In this document: positions 22,533-32,467 of the stretch, in pieces | How the letters are laid out: every line of letters starts with the position of its first letter | How positions within the stretch are numbered: position 1 is the stretch's first letter | Source of the DNA: Phytophthora colocasiae | Taxonomy: Eukaryota; Oomycota; Peronosporomycetes; Peronosporales; Peronosporaceae | DNA length: 64,000 nucleotides | Direction of reading: 5' to 3' | NCBI GenBank assembly: GCA_018806915.1 | Contig: JAGKQI010000040.1 | Coordinates: forward strand, 1,351,325-1,415,324 | Translations under genes and position numbers: made by a program | The notes under the pieces: model-generated | Seen by the model: only the letters and a program-made list of their open reading frames with translations | Told to the model about the DNA's origin: nothing | Database searches by the model: none

Positions 22533-24413
22533 CTAAGCCTCCGTGTCATCACCATGATCAGCACTAAGCCGACCTGTAACATCAGCTCGAAGCCGAACTC
22601 TACCCGGTGATTGCCTTCCGTCAGCTTCGGTACCGTCTCCGCTCCGATCTTCTGCCAACGTTTTGCGCCGCATCACAACGGCTTCCTTATTCTGGCACTT
22701 AGCCAGTTTCACGCTTTGACGCTCCTCTGCGCCTTTAACATCGTGTAGACGATCTTTCACGTCCTCATTATTCCGGCGTTCTTCTGCGCCCTTCACATCT
22801 CTCACACCAAGCTTCTCTCTAAGCTTCTCGAATCGCTGGGGTCCAAGAGCCTTAGTGAAAATATCTGCGACGTTCTCTTCCGTCGAGACATAGTCCACCA
22901 TCAACTTCTCCTTGGCCACCAGCTCAGCGATTTTCCGGCTCTTCTTTGCAAAGCGCCTCACTCCATCAAAGTTCCCAGCATCTGATGACACCTTGATCGC
23001 ACTCTGGTTGTTCATCAGCAGGAGTCCAATCTCCTGTTCCAATCTGAGCTCCTTCAGTAGCTTGCGTGCCCACAGCAAGTCCTCCACACACATGCTAGCA
23101 GCTACCAGCTCCGACTTGCAGGTGTCATCCGTTACTGAACTCTGCATCTTGCTTTTGAAGCCGAAACTGTGACCACACAGCTTCAATACGTATCCAGTAA
23201 CCGACCTTGACGTGTCGGGACAGTTAGCGTGATCCGCGTCGCTAAACGCACTTACTTGCAGTGCATTGCTCGGCTCAGTGTCACTGTGCATGTAGGTCAG
23301 CCCATAGGTTCTCGTCCCTCGCAGGTACCTCAGCACTCTCTTCGCGGCAGCGAAGTTCTCCTTCGTGTAGCTCCCCGTATGCCTGCTCAGGTTTCGCACC
23401 GCGTTCGCGATGTCCGGTCGCGTGCAGGTCACAAGGTATTGTAATGCACCAATCAGCTCCTGATATTTCACCTCTTTGTCGTTAATTTTCGTCTCATCTC
23501 GCTCAAGTGCCATCACCTTCTCATTGTGTTGTTGAGGCGATCTCACCGTCTTTGCATCTGTCATCTGGAATCTCCTCAGCACCTTATCGATATATGCCGT
23601 TTGAGAGAGGCATAGCAACTTCCCGGTTCATAGCGAACCTCCATTCCGAGCAGATAGTGCACCTTGCCTAAGTCCTTTAGCGCAAACTGCATCTTCAGCT
23701 CGTCCTTCAGCTGGCCGATGTCTTCCCGATCTCCAATAATCATTACGTCGTCGACGTACACTGTCACCATCAGCAGTCTTCCGTCGACCCACTTGTAGTA
23801 CAAGCCGACGTCAAACGTGCTCCTCTTCAGTTTCAGCGCCTCCAAACGCTTGTGCAAGGTTTGATACCACAGCCGTGCTGCTTGTTTTAGTCCGTAGATG
23901 CCCTTCAGCAACCGGTACACTTGGTCCGTTCCGTCACTGAATTCAATCGGCTGCTCCACGTAGATCTCTGCATCGTCAATGTCGCTGTTCAGGAAAGCCG
24001 TCTCGAAGTCCACTTGGTCCACGTCCAGCCCTAAAATCATAGCCAATAGCAAGATAAGTAGCATTGTCATCCATCGTGCAACAGGTGAGTACGTCTTCGT
24101 AGCCATGCACGACCAGTCTCGCTTTGTAGCGTTGCACTCTTCCATGTTCATCTCGCTTGACCTTCAGGACCCACTTTGTTGTCATGACTTTGACGTATAC
24201 TCCGTCTGAGCCCTTAGGCCTGTCAACTTTGACCCAGGTCTTGTTCTTGACCAGCGACTCGTATTCTTTCTTCAGGGCCTCTTCCCACTGCTTCCATTGT
24301 GGTGAATTCATCGCTTCATCCACACTGGTAGGCTCATCCACTTCTTCTTCTGTCAGTAATTGGTAGCCACTCAGCCTCACATTTTGCTGTCGCACTCTTG
24401 CAGATCTCCGCAA
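22533..24413 (-). pseudogene. Copia reverse transcriptase / RNase H segment, two frame breaks
   Basis: Three overlapping frames: 24413-23976, 24151-23576 and 23618-22533. The RVT_2 entry region KTYSPVARW and DVDQVDFETAFLNSD precedes the YVDDVMI catalytic motif. RNase H follows (SDADHANCPDTSRSVTGY) with the conserved tail VADIFTKAL. The C-terminus has an unusual duplicated DVKGAEER block. Frame breaks near 24090 and 23610 could be consensus errors or real lesions. Confidence 0.88.
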
Positions 24414-24491
24414 TGGTTTTGTCGCCGTCCTCTCCTTCTCGGTGCACGCGCAGCTCCTGCTGCCTGAATTATCATTTCTCCAGCTTCCGAT

Positions 24492-25697
24492 TCATCGGGA
24501 TTCTGCTTCTGCATTCGTCTCAGGAACACAGCACTCAGCACTCAATTCCTTCGGTAAACTGCTCCTAATTATACTGGTTGCACGCTCGTGCACGTCTCCA
24601 TCAGCCACAAATTCCACCGGTAGGGGCACAAATGGTATGTAGTCGTAGTTCTTGTGCTTGCCCACCAGCAACGCGTCCACGTACTTCCTGCTCACTGTCA
24701 CGTCTTCACGAAACTTCACATCTCTGGACTCTACTATTCGGCCCGTACGAAGGTGTAACAGCCTGTATCCGGGTGCAGTGTGCGAGAATCCTAGCAGCAA
24801 CGCTGGTTCCGCCTTTGGGCTGAGCTTGTCCTTTCTCTTCGGTACATACACGAACCCAACAGCACCACACACTCGAATCTTAGCCAAGTCTGGCTTTTTG
24901 CCATAGAGTTTCTCTGACGGGGTCTTCCCGTCCAGTGCTTTGGTAGCACTCATGTTGTCGATATCCACGATGTAGCGTAGTACCTCCGGCCACAACTTCG
25001 CAGGCATTCCTGCCGCTTGCATTGCTGTTCTGGTCTTGTTGGCCAGGAGGCCATTCATCTTCTCAACCAGCGTGTTCTCCTCTGGAGTATACGCGTGAGT
25101 CGGCACAAAGTCGATCCCATGCAGCTCAAGAAAGGTCTCTAATTCTGCATTCACGAACTCTCCACCTCCGTCGCTCGAGAAAGTCTTAACTCTGTGTCCT
25201 TGGGCGATCAGCTTCTTTATTAGCGCAATTGTGTTGACGTTCGCGTCGCTTTTCCTCTGGATAGGATAGCACCACTTGAACCTGGAGCCTTCATCCTGTA
25301 TAATCTGAAAGTATCGAATCCCTCCAGAGCCAGGTATGAATTTTCCCATTTCACACGTGTCAGACATTAAGCGCTCGTAATTAACCTTGGTTCGTTTGTC
25401 TTTTGCGCTCTTCTTGTATGACATTCGACGTCGCTTCGCCGACATGCAGGTCAAACACTGAAAGTTCTTCTTGAACAAGTCCTTCGGGATGTCCATGCCG
25501 TCCACCACGTTGTTGTCTACCATACTCTTGATGGCAGCTACATTCAGGTGCCCCAACCGCTCGTGCCACCTCATCAATGGGCTGGCATCGGCGTTGAGCG
25601 TGGACATCACCATGACCACCGGCAATTTAGTCTTCAACCAGTATGCGACCCACTCTTCACGAATTCCAGTCGTCCATCCGCCGAGTCCAACCAGCAT
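24492..25697 (-). CDS. Copia integrase segment
   Basis: 401 codons in a frame different from gag. The GAG-pre-integrase motif is RWHERLGHLN followed by CLTC, a HHCC-type zinc site. The catalytic core shows MSDTCEMG, FSSDGGGEF and the Glu in PEENTLVEKMN. It stops at a TGA at 24492-24494, while the same frame continues downstream into the RT region, so the stop is internal to the polyprotein. Confidence 0.9.
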   Translation of the reverse strand: MLVGLGGWTTGIREEWVAYWLKTKLPVVMVMSTLNADASPLMRWHERLGHLNVAAIKSMVDNNVVDGMDIPKDLFKKNFQCLTCMSAKRRRMSYKKSAKDKRTKVNYERLMSDTCEMGKFIPGSGGIRYFQIIQDEGSRFKWCYPIQRKSDANVNTIALIKKLIAQGHRVKTFSSDGGGEFVNAELETFLELHGIDFVPTHAYTPEENTLVEKMNGLLANKTRTAMQAAGMPAKLWPEVLRYIVDIDNMSATKALDGKTPSEKLYGKKPDLAKIRVCGAVGFVYVPKRKDKLSPKAEPALLLGFSHTAPGYRLLHLRTGRIVESRDVKFREDVTVSRKYVDALLVGKHKNYDYIPFVPLPVEFVADGDVHERATSIIRSSLPKELSAECCVPETNAEAESR

Positions 25698-27046
25698 CTT
25701 CGAGGCGTCACACCGGCCTGGCTAAACGACGGAGTCCAGCCACTGCTCTCCATCTTCCCGAGGCTAATCAAGTTCACAGTTCCAGCAGGCGAATACTCCA
25801 CGTCCTTCAGTTCCACCAAAGTCGTACTGCCGTTCCTGCCCGGTACGTCGAGCTTCACCGTCCCGCACATCACTCCTTTTGTGACTTCGCCTGTCCACAC
25901 CTTGAACATCGCTTTAGACTTCTTCACGCTTGAGTAGAGCTCCTTGTTCACGCACACGTGCGTTGAACTGCCGCAGTCCAGCATCCATGAGCTTCTGTTG
26001 CACGTCTGGTTATCCTTCACCACCATGCCAACCATAGGAAAGTCTCCATCGTCTTCGTCGTCGCTGCTGCTGCTGCTCGCGTACTTGCGAACGATCTCGG
26101 GTGCATTCTCATTCAGTATCAGCATGTTGCTCCGCACTAGCGGTCTGTCCTCAGCGTTGTCGTTCTTCTTGCTCTTCTTCTTCTTGTCCTTACCCTCCGA
26201 CTTTTCAGTGGTTTTCTTCTGCTCGTCACTCTCCACCTTCTTTGTCTTCTTCAGATAGTGCCAGCATTGATTCCGAACATGCCCGACTTTGCCACAGTGA
26301 TAGCATTTCCGTTTCTTCCACGCTACCCCGTTTCCCTTGGGTTTCTTTCCTTGCCCATCGGTCGTCGAGGTTACACTCATCACCACTTGCGGCGTCCCGG
26401 CACTTCCATTTACTCCACTCCCGCCATTCATGATCTCCACCATTCGAACTCGCTCGTCTTTCGACCTCAGAGCGTTTGTAAACTGCTGAAGTGTCAATGG
26501 CGTTCCTTGCCTAGCCGGTAAGTCAAATTGCTCAACGAGCTCAGGGTGAGTCAACGTGACCCCCATTGTCAGGACTCTTAGCATCTCTGCGTCGTCCACG
26601 GCGTGAGTTGTTCCCATACTGCCCAGCTGCTGTCGAATCCGGTGCATCGTCGTCAGGTACTCGGTCATTGGCCGTCCTTGTTCAGGCTTAGTGCTGTACA
26701 GCTGCGCTCTGAGTAGCGCCACGTACGAGAAGTCCCTCTGCGTCTTGTCTGCGTTGATAGTGTCCCACATCTCCTTCGCGGTAGCCATTGTGCAGATCTT
26801 ATTCACCTCATCGTCTTGACACCCGCGCAACCCGCGCAGGATCGTAGCCTTGGCAAGTCGATTTCTTCTGTCAAAGATTTCTTGTTGGTCAGCATCATTG
26901 GCGTGACGTGTCTCTGTTCCGGTCACCACTCCCCATGCTTCACGCTCATCCAGGTAGAGCTCCAGCTCCACTTGGTACAACTCAAAAGTCCCTTCAAATC
27001 TCGGGGGCTTAGAGCTTCCTCGCTGCACTTGTTGTGCAGCCGCCAT
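25634..27046 (-). CDS. Copia gag with zinc knuckle and start of protease
   Basis: 470 codons from MAAAQQVQRGSS. The N-terminal half is a UBN2-type gag helix region (RFEGTFELYQVELELYLDE; EYLTTMHRIRQQLGSMG). A CCHC zinc knuckle CYHCGKVGHVRNQC follows, then a Lys/Glu-rich linker and the Copia aspartic protease active-site region WMLDCGSSTHVC, where DCG stands in place of the usual DSG. The frame runs out shortly after, and the next polyprotein segment lies in another frame. Confidence 0.9.
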   Translation of the reverse strand: MAAAQQVQRGSSKPPRFEGTFELYQVELELYLDEREAWGVVTGTETRHANDADQQEIFDRRNRLAKATILRGLRGCQDDEVNKICTMATAKEMWDTINADKTQRDFSYVALLRAQLYSTKPEQGRPMTEYLTTMHRIRQQLGSMGTTHAVDDAEMLRVLTMGVTLTHPELVEQFDLPARQGTPLTLQQFTNALRSKDERVRMVEIMNGGSGVNGSAGTPQVVMSVTSTTDGQGKKPKGNGVAWKKRKCYHCGKVGHVRNQCWHYLKKTKKVESDEQKKTTEKSEGKDKKKKSKKNDNAEDRPLVRSNMLILNENAPEIVRKYASSSSSDDEDDGDFPMVGMVVKDNQTCNRSSWMLDCGSSTHVCVNKELYSSVKKSKAMFKVWTGEVTKGVMCGTVKLDVPGRNGSTTLVELKDVEYSPAGTVNLISLGKMESSGWTPSFSQAGVTPRRCWLDSADGRLEFVKSGSHTG

Positions 27047-27080
27047 GTTGTCTTTGTCGTCCCCAGCCTTGCAGAGCTTT

Positions 27081-27093
27081 TGGGCTCATAACC
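27081..27093 (-). other. Copia primer-binding site, initiator-tRNA anticodon type
   Basis: The first internal bases in element sense are GGTTATGAGCCCA. This is complementary to the anticodon stem-loop region of initiator tRNA-Met rather than to its 3' end. Drosophila copia uses the same half-tRNA priming arrangement, with a nearly identical site. Confidence 0.7.
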
Positions 27094-27449
27094 TAGCAGC
27101 TTCTGCGCGGTCTTGTTCAGTGCTTTGGCGTTCTCCGTCAGGTTCTTCAGCGTCTCCTCAAGGCTGCGAGTCGGTGTCCACTTGGTCTCCTAGCGAAGCA
27201 GGTAAGAAGTAGTGAAGTGTGTAGTTCAGGGTAAAACCCAAAGTGGTATTGATAGTTACTTGCTGCTATTACTACAGCAAGAGGGGGAAAGCCACAGGCA
27301 ACAAAACCCCCTTTAGAGCAGAGAACGCATCCATCAAGATGGTCTCCACCCTTCTCGTCTCTCCGTGACCAGAGTGACGATTCTTGACACAGGCGAAAGT
27401 TCTCCATCGGGTAGAACCCGAGTGTGGACCCACGGCCCACAAACTCATA
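27094..27449 (-). repeat. Copia 5' LTR
   Basis: A 356-bp LTR, upstream in element orientation. In element sense it begins TATGAG and ends GCTGCTA, not the usual TG...CA. It would carry the element promoter and the R-U5 sequences. Confidence 0.93.
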
Positions 27450-27454
27450 GCTGT

Positions 27455-28180
27455 ATGTATTAGTCTTCAAACAGCTAACTGTGGTCATACCTATGCAATG
27501 TTCTTGCGTCGACAGCGGTTCTTACTGACCTGAATCAAGTCTTGATCGCTTCAAGGACGTATCTACATCGTCTCAGAAAGTGCCCATTCCAATTGACCTA
27601 TTAGCGGACCATCCGCCCGCTTGTCCGCTCTTGCTCGTCTAAGTGCGATCTTGATTCAATGCCGAAAATTTTTGGATAGTGTGCGATATCAGGTGACGAG
27701 GCAGGAATCAAGAGGACTCGGCTCATATGCCATACCTGATGCACCATGGGTTCGCCGCATTGGGTGCACATCAGCGACAACACCATTCGCAAACCATGTT
27801 GCATGGCCGTCTCGAAGTTTAAATGTGCGTAGGCCAGGAAACGGACCGAGGGATGACCTATATGCGTCATTTTGTAGACCGGTGAAATCTTCTTCAGTAA
27901 GTATGTCGTTTCTTGTTATAGGAGTTTCATCAAGAGCCTAACAGGCTCAGTTTGCTGTCAGTTTGACAGTCTAACGCTCAGAAAGATCACTCGGATGCAT
28001 CTTGCACGCACGCAAAGGTGTAGCGCAGCAGGAACTGTAGAAGCGAAAAAATATATTGAAAATCAAGAACGTAAGCATGAATAGCATTGGAAACAACGGC
28101 CTCCAATGTAACACCCTAGTCTCTGCGGACCGGACCTGACTGGCCTAAGCCCCTACGCTGCGTTGCTGCTCTCCCTCGTC
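27455..28180. other. Intergenic between Copia and CesA copy B
   Basis: About 0.7 kb downstream of CesA copy B. No gene is supported. Before the Copia insertion it was continuous with 21,448-22,160, so the two CesA genes were originally about 1.4 kb closer to each other than the Copia length now places them apart in sequence. Confidence 0.45.
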
Positions 28181-31100
28181 TTAGAAGGGGTTGGATGTGG
28201 GCTCCTCGATCCAGACCCACAGCGTGATGAAGACAAGTCCGAACGCGATCGAGATCGAGCCGACGACATTACCCTGGTCCGTCAGACTCTCGTAGCTCCA
28301 GCCAAAGTACTCTTGGATGCTCATGCGCACGCTCGGTGCTAGCTTGACGGCGATGAATAGACCCATCATTAGACTGGCAAACAGCAGTGACGCGCCGTGC
28401 GACGTCTGAATGCTGTTGTATCCAGCCAGGAAACGCACCACTGACCACAGCACACCTACCACGGTTCCGAAGAAGATGATCACGTTGGGTAACTCCGCAG
28501 TCGAACCACGGCTCGCACCACCAGTGTTGAACCACTTGGGCTCCTTGCCTGTGATCTTCCACCAGAAAGCTTCCAGCACAGCAGTGCAGTTCGTGAATGC
28601 GTACGCGAACCACACCTCCTGAGAACGAATCACATCGCTGTTATCCACGGTACGGTTGCTCAGCGCCGACAGCACACCCTGCACAAAGAGCTTCGGCACC
28701 AGAGCATACACCAGACGGGCACCAGCCATGTAGATCGGAGCGTAGCCCGAGTACAGGAAGTAGAGCGTAATGTAGTAGAACAGAATCGCCGTGATAGAAC
28801 CAAGCGGGTACAGCGTCGAGTTGAAGTAGAACACGCGACGCATGAACTTGTTCGACTTGTGGTACGACGGAACTTGCACCTCTGGCATCTTCCACTCCGG
28901 GTCAAAGTACTGCGTTTTCTTGTTCATCAGAGCGATCTGGAAGTTACCCTTGGCCCAACGTTTACGCTGCGCAAGCGAACCGGCCACCGAATCGGGGATA
29001 AGTCCTTCAGCCAGACGGATACGCTCCGACGGTTCACCTTCGAAATCCTTGCGGAAGTACTGCGCCTTCCAGCCCATTGAGCACAGAACCTGACCGGTGT
29101 AGCAATCCTCCGTCAAACTACCGTACTGGATTCCACCAATCGAGTCGAGTGCTTCGCGACGGAACATAGCGTTCGTGCCAGCGAAAGAGGCGCAGTCGTA
29201 ACCATCCTGACCAGTCTGGATAGCGTCGTAGAACGTAGCGTTACGGTGACCCATCGGGTCACCAATCTGGAGTTGAATACAGTCACGGAAATACTGTGGT
29301 GTCTGAACGAAAGCCACAGCGTTGTCCTTCACGTCGTCCGAGTAAGTGTGGAGCGATGATACATCCTCGCCATCAGCACCCTTGTTGCCACACTTACGAC
29401 ACATACCGTTCTTGGGCAGTTTAGAATCACAGTTCATGCAGCGCATGTCAATCTTACTCTGGCGGGTTTCACTCATGGTGCCATTCACCTGACGACGATG
29501 GACTGCACTCTGGACGTGCATGGCGTTCTCAAAGCAGTCCTTTGAGCAGTAACTGATCTGCTCCTCGGGAACACCAGCAATCTGGCACGATGCACAGCAG
29601 AGCTTTGCCACCGCGTTACAGCCAATGCCACAGCAAATGTACTTAGCCTTATCCTGTCGGTCCTCGTCATCAAAGAAGAACGGAAGCGTAGCCAGAATAA
29701 ACTTCGGGTGAGGCTGCATGTCCGTATCCAGAATAATCAGGTAGCGGCCGTTGGCACCTTCGTTGTACAGGCAGTTGTTGATGTTACCAGCCTTCGAGTA
29801 ATGGACATCCGGCTTTACACGGCCAATAAAAGTCACGTGCGGCAGACCAGGGTAACGGTAGTCGTCACGGAATGAGCCAACGGCACAATCTGCACGGTTC
29901 ACAACCTTGACACGTGATGGAGACGGCAAATTGGCGGACGAGTGAAGCTTACGCCACGCGTACACCTCCATATCCTCGTTGGGGTCGCAGACACGATCGT
30001 ACATGAACTGAGCCACTTCTTGACGAAGATCACCAGCAGTTTCCAGAATACCTTTGTTCAGCTCCACCGTTGGGACCGGGTTACCCTTGGTCCACTTAGC
30101 CTTGCAGTAGCCATCATCGCACACCCAGATCTGCAGGAGGTGAGGCGGATACTGCAGGTTCATGCAGGCCATCAAAGTGTCGATAGTCTCTTCAGCAGGC
30201 TCGGAGTAGTGGCACAACAGAACATCTACCTTGGGCCACAGCTCATCGGGAACAGGAGGCTCGAACTCGTCGAAGTAGTGGGCACCACGACGCACAGGCT
30301 TCCACATCCCAAGGTAGTACAGAACGCCCAAAGCAAACGTGAGGATTTCGGCGAAAAGCATTGCGAAGTACGAGGCCCACTGCGGGATGGGAGGGTCACG
30401 GAAGCATTGAACGTTCTCGACGTCGGCAACCTGCAGATACCACTTGGGCGGGGTAAACCAACCGCTGAATGGTTGGGACGAGCAACGCAGAACGTCCAAT
30501 GATGTGGTCGTAATTGTATCACAGTCGACTTCCAGGCGTGACGCGTCACAAGGTTCCCAGGCCGATCACAAACCAGAACACGATCGCCAGCAGTTCGACA
30601 AGTCCAGCAATAAGGAACAGGAAGTAGAAGAATCGGTACGTCTGGTTACCCTTCATCAGGTATTTGCGGACGTTGGGCAGCTTCCTTTCAATAATGTTTC
30701 CAGCTCCGTTAGCCACAATGGCGCGTTCAACACCTTGGAACCACATGCGGTACTCCTCATCCGTTTCAGGACAGAGCACCCATACACGGCGTTTCGTGTG
30801 GACTTCAAAACCCTTGTGGGGCAGATCCAGACGTGCACACGGACGCAACTGCAGTGCGTCTTTCAGTTCGATCGCACCGACAACTAGGTCAGCGTTACGA
30901 GTGGTGAAGTACTGACGGCACTCCAAATGGGAGTGGAAGTAGTAAATCTTGGCCTTCTCCAGGGCGAAATAACGTCTCTTCCAGCTCTTGTGGATCGGTC
31001 CCTTGATCGTGCGCTTGCCCTGCTTGTGCATGTAGCCGTGAACCGAGATGATGTTGTCACGCTGGCCGCCAAGTCCGACAGCGTCCGAGACGTTCATGGG

Positions 31101-31262
31101 CGGAAGCGCGGGTCCTCGTGGATCCACATATCCCTGCTGCATCATGGGGCGATCTTCCTGCGGGTAGAAGCCAGCGCCACCATCGTTGTCGCCTGTGGCT
31201 GGGGTGCCGTGCAGCTCGTAATCCTCGTGCTTCATAAGCGACTGCTTGTCGTTGCCGTACAT
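28181..31262 (-). CDS. CesA: Cellulose synthase with N-terminal PH domain (tandem copy B), one frame break
   Basis: Starts MYGNDKQSLMKHEDYE at 31262. The PH domain and first membrane helix are in 31262-30546 and the rest in 30499-28181. The break at about 30550 lies in a GGG run. One extra base explains it, since the skipped frame reads PCDASRLEVDCD, matching PCDSGNRT in copy A. All catalytic motifs are kept: DDG, DTD, TED and QRKRW. The Cys-rich MYND-like insert is conserved (YCSKDCFENAMHVQ; RCMNCDSKLPKNGMCRKC). The C-terminal helices align with copy A throughout. Role as for copy A. The strong similarity in same orientation indicates an old tandem duplication. Confidence 0.95.
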
Positions 31263-31467
31263 GATGGTACTACACAGCAGCCTCTCGGTCTCTCGCGTTG
31301 GCTACGAGAGGGAGCGACTCTGCGTGTGGATGCTTCGCTTGTCTCCGCGTGTGGACTTTGGTCTCTCGCGAAGAAGCGCAACTGGCACTCGGCCAGAAGC
31401 CGGCAGGACGAAACCCCTGCGAGGTCGTTACATAGTGGAATCAAGTCACCAGTGTAGCTCTATACCG

Positions 31468-31499
31468 ACCTTGGAAAACGCATATGCGTTTTCCAAGGT
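31468..31499. repeat. Perfect 32-bp palindrome
   Basis: Arms accttggaaaacgcat and atgcgttttccaaggt meet without a spacer. It directly precedes the tandem repeat. Confidence 0.85.
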
Positions 31500-31501
31500 T
31501 T

Positions 31502-31602
31502 GGGTACTTTTGCGTCCGCTACACCTACCCTCCTAAAATGGGTACTTTTGCGTCCGCTACACCTACCCTCCTAAAATAGGTACGTCCGCTACACCTACCC
31601 CC
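31502..31602. repeat. 38-bp tandem repeat, about 2.6 copies
   Basis: Units start gggtacttttgcgtccgcta at 31502 and 31540. A third unit at 31578 lacks the ttttg part and ends at a C run. The first two units look identical. Confidence 0.85.
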
Positions 31603-31905
31603 CGAGTGGACGGAGAGCGGACGTGTGCCCAGCCGAGACAGGCGGCACTCTTAGCCCCCCTAATGCCCCCCTGTCGCCCGTTACTTTGCGCTTACATCGA
31701 TGTAGTGCAAGCGCTACATGCGCCTCCGCAACGAAAGCAACAATGGTGTGTTCACTAACAACGTCTGTATAAATCTAGCTAGTTTTCACTGTCGAATTCG
31801 CACTTGCAAGCGCGCAGGATGATTGGGGGAGTTCCACATTTCATCACTGGGGTCATATAAATATAAGCAGGGACTCCGAATGGCAATAGAAGACGTCCAT
31901 CCACG

Positions 31906-32338
31906 GTGGATGCTTGCTATACCCATTCACCCAGCATGATAGTGGTTGCTACCTGGGAAGTAACTGCAGGGGTATACCTTCTCCATTGCGGTTCGACCTA
32001 CTCGTTCAACAATGAGGAATATGACGGACCCTACTTCATCATGAAGGTGGGGCAGACACAGGTTCGGGGTGGAGTTAAAGGACTACGACCGCTTCAACGC
32101 AGAGACCGAGCTGAAGACCAAGCTGACGGCACTTGGTCTCTCTCGTCCTTGCGGTAGCTTTAAAGGAAGGCTATCATGTGAGACTTTCTTCTTTCACAAA
32201 GCTTCTCTACCATTGATCCATCACATCGTACTCGGGATCAGGTACGCGTTTCGCCCCCCGACAACGAGGAAGAACCGCGACCATGAAGACGTTGTTGAAA
32301 ACCCCTTCGGTCAGGAGCCTCATCCTATTGCACATTGA
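31906..32338 (+). pseudogene. Fragment resembling a GIY-YIG/T5orf172-type domain, frame break
   Basis: From 31906 the frame reads ...TAGVYLLHCGSTYSF and YFIMKVGQTQ. A change to the third frame near 32055 gives VELKDYDRFNAETELKTKL and LTALGLSRPCGSFKGR. The spacing GVY...KVGQT...dYdR resembles the T5orf172 branch of the GIY-YIG superfamily, found in mobile-element and phage-like proteins. The similarity is from motif memory only. It could be an unrelated relic. Confidence 0.3.
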
Positions 32339-32467
32339 AGCCACACCACAGTATTATATTAACGACTGTAGATGTATGCCGATCTCAATCAAGTTGCTGT
32401 GAAGATGCAAGGTGTCTCACCGACGGTCTTTCAGCAATAGGATCAGCGACCGTGGTGATCTCTACTA

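Larger units (their letters stand above)
22166..27449 (-). mobile_element. Ty1/Copia LTR retrotransposon, young insertion
   Basis: A 5,284-bp element with two 356-bp LTRs that I count as identical except one base (cgagagtgg against cgagtgtgg). It is flanked by 5-bp direct repeats GCTGT at 22161-22165 and 27450-27454. The order on the minus strand is LTR, gag with zinc knuckle, protease, integrase, reverse transcriptase, RNase H, LTR; integrase before RT defines Copia. The single LTR difference indicates recent insertion. The gag-pol frame is interrupted at about 25650 and 24492 (TGA) and twice in the RT region, so the copy as written could not make a full polyprotein. Confidence 0.95.
31263..31905. 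promoter_or_regulatory. CesA copy B upstream region with palindrome and tandem repeats
   Basis: Holds the CesA copy B promoter. A perfect 32-bp palindrome (31468-31499) and a 38-bp tandem repeat (31502-31602) lie about 200-340 bp upstream of the start codon. A 12-bp palindrome tacatcgatgta lies near 31693. Confidence 0.45.

Noticed and set aside
25600..25700. Programmed frameshift between Copia gag and pol
   Set aside because: No convincing slippery heptamer with downstream structure was seen, the break falls inside the protease/integrase region rather than at a gag-pol border, and similar breaks occur in host genes here.
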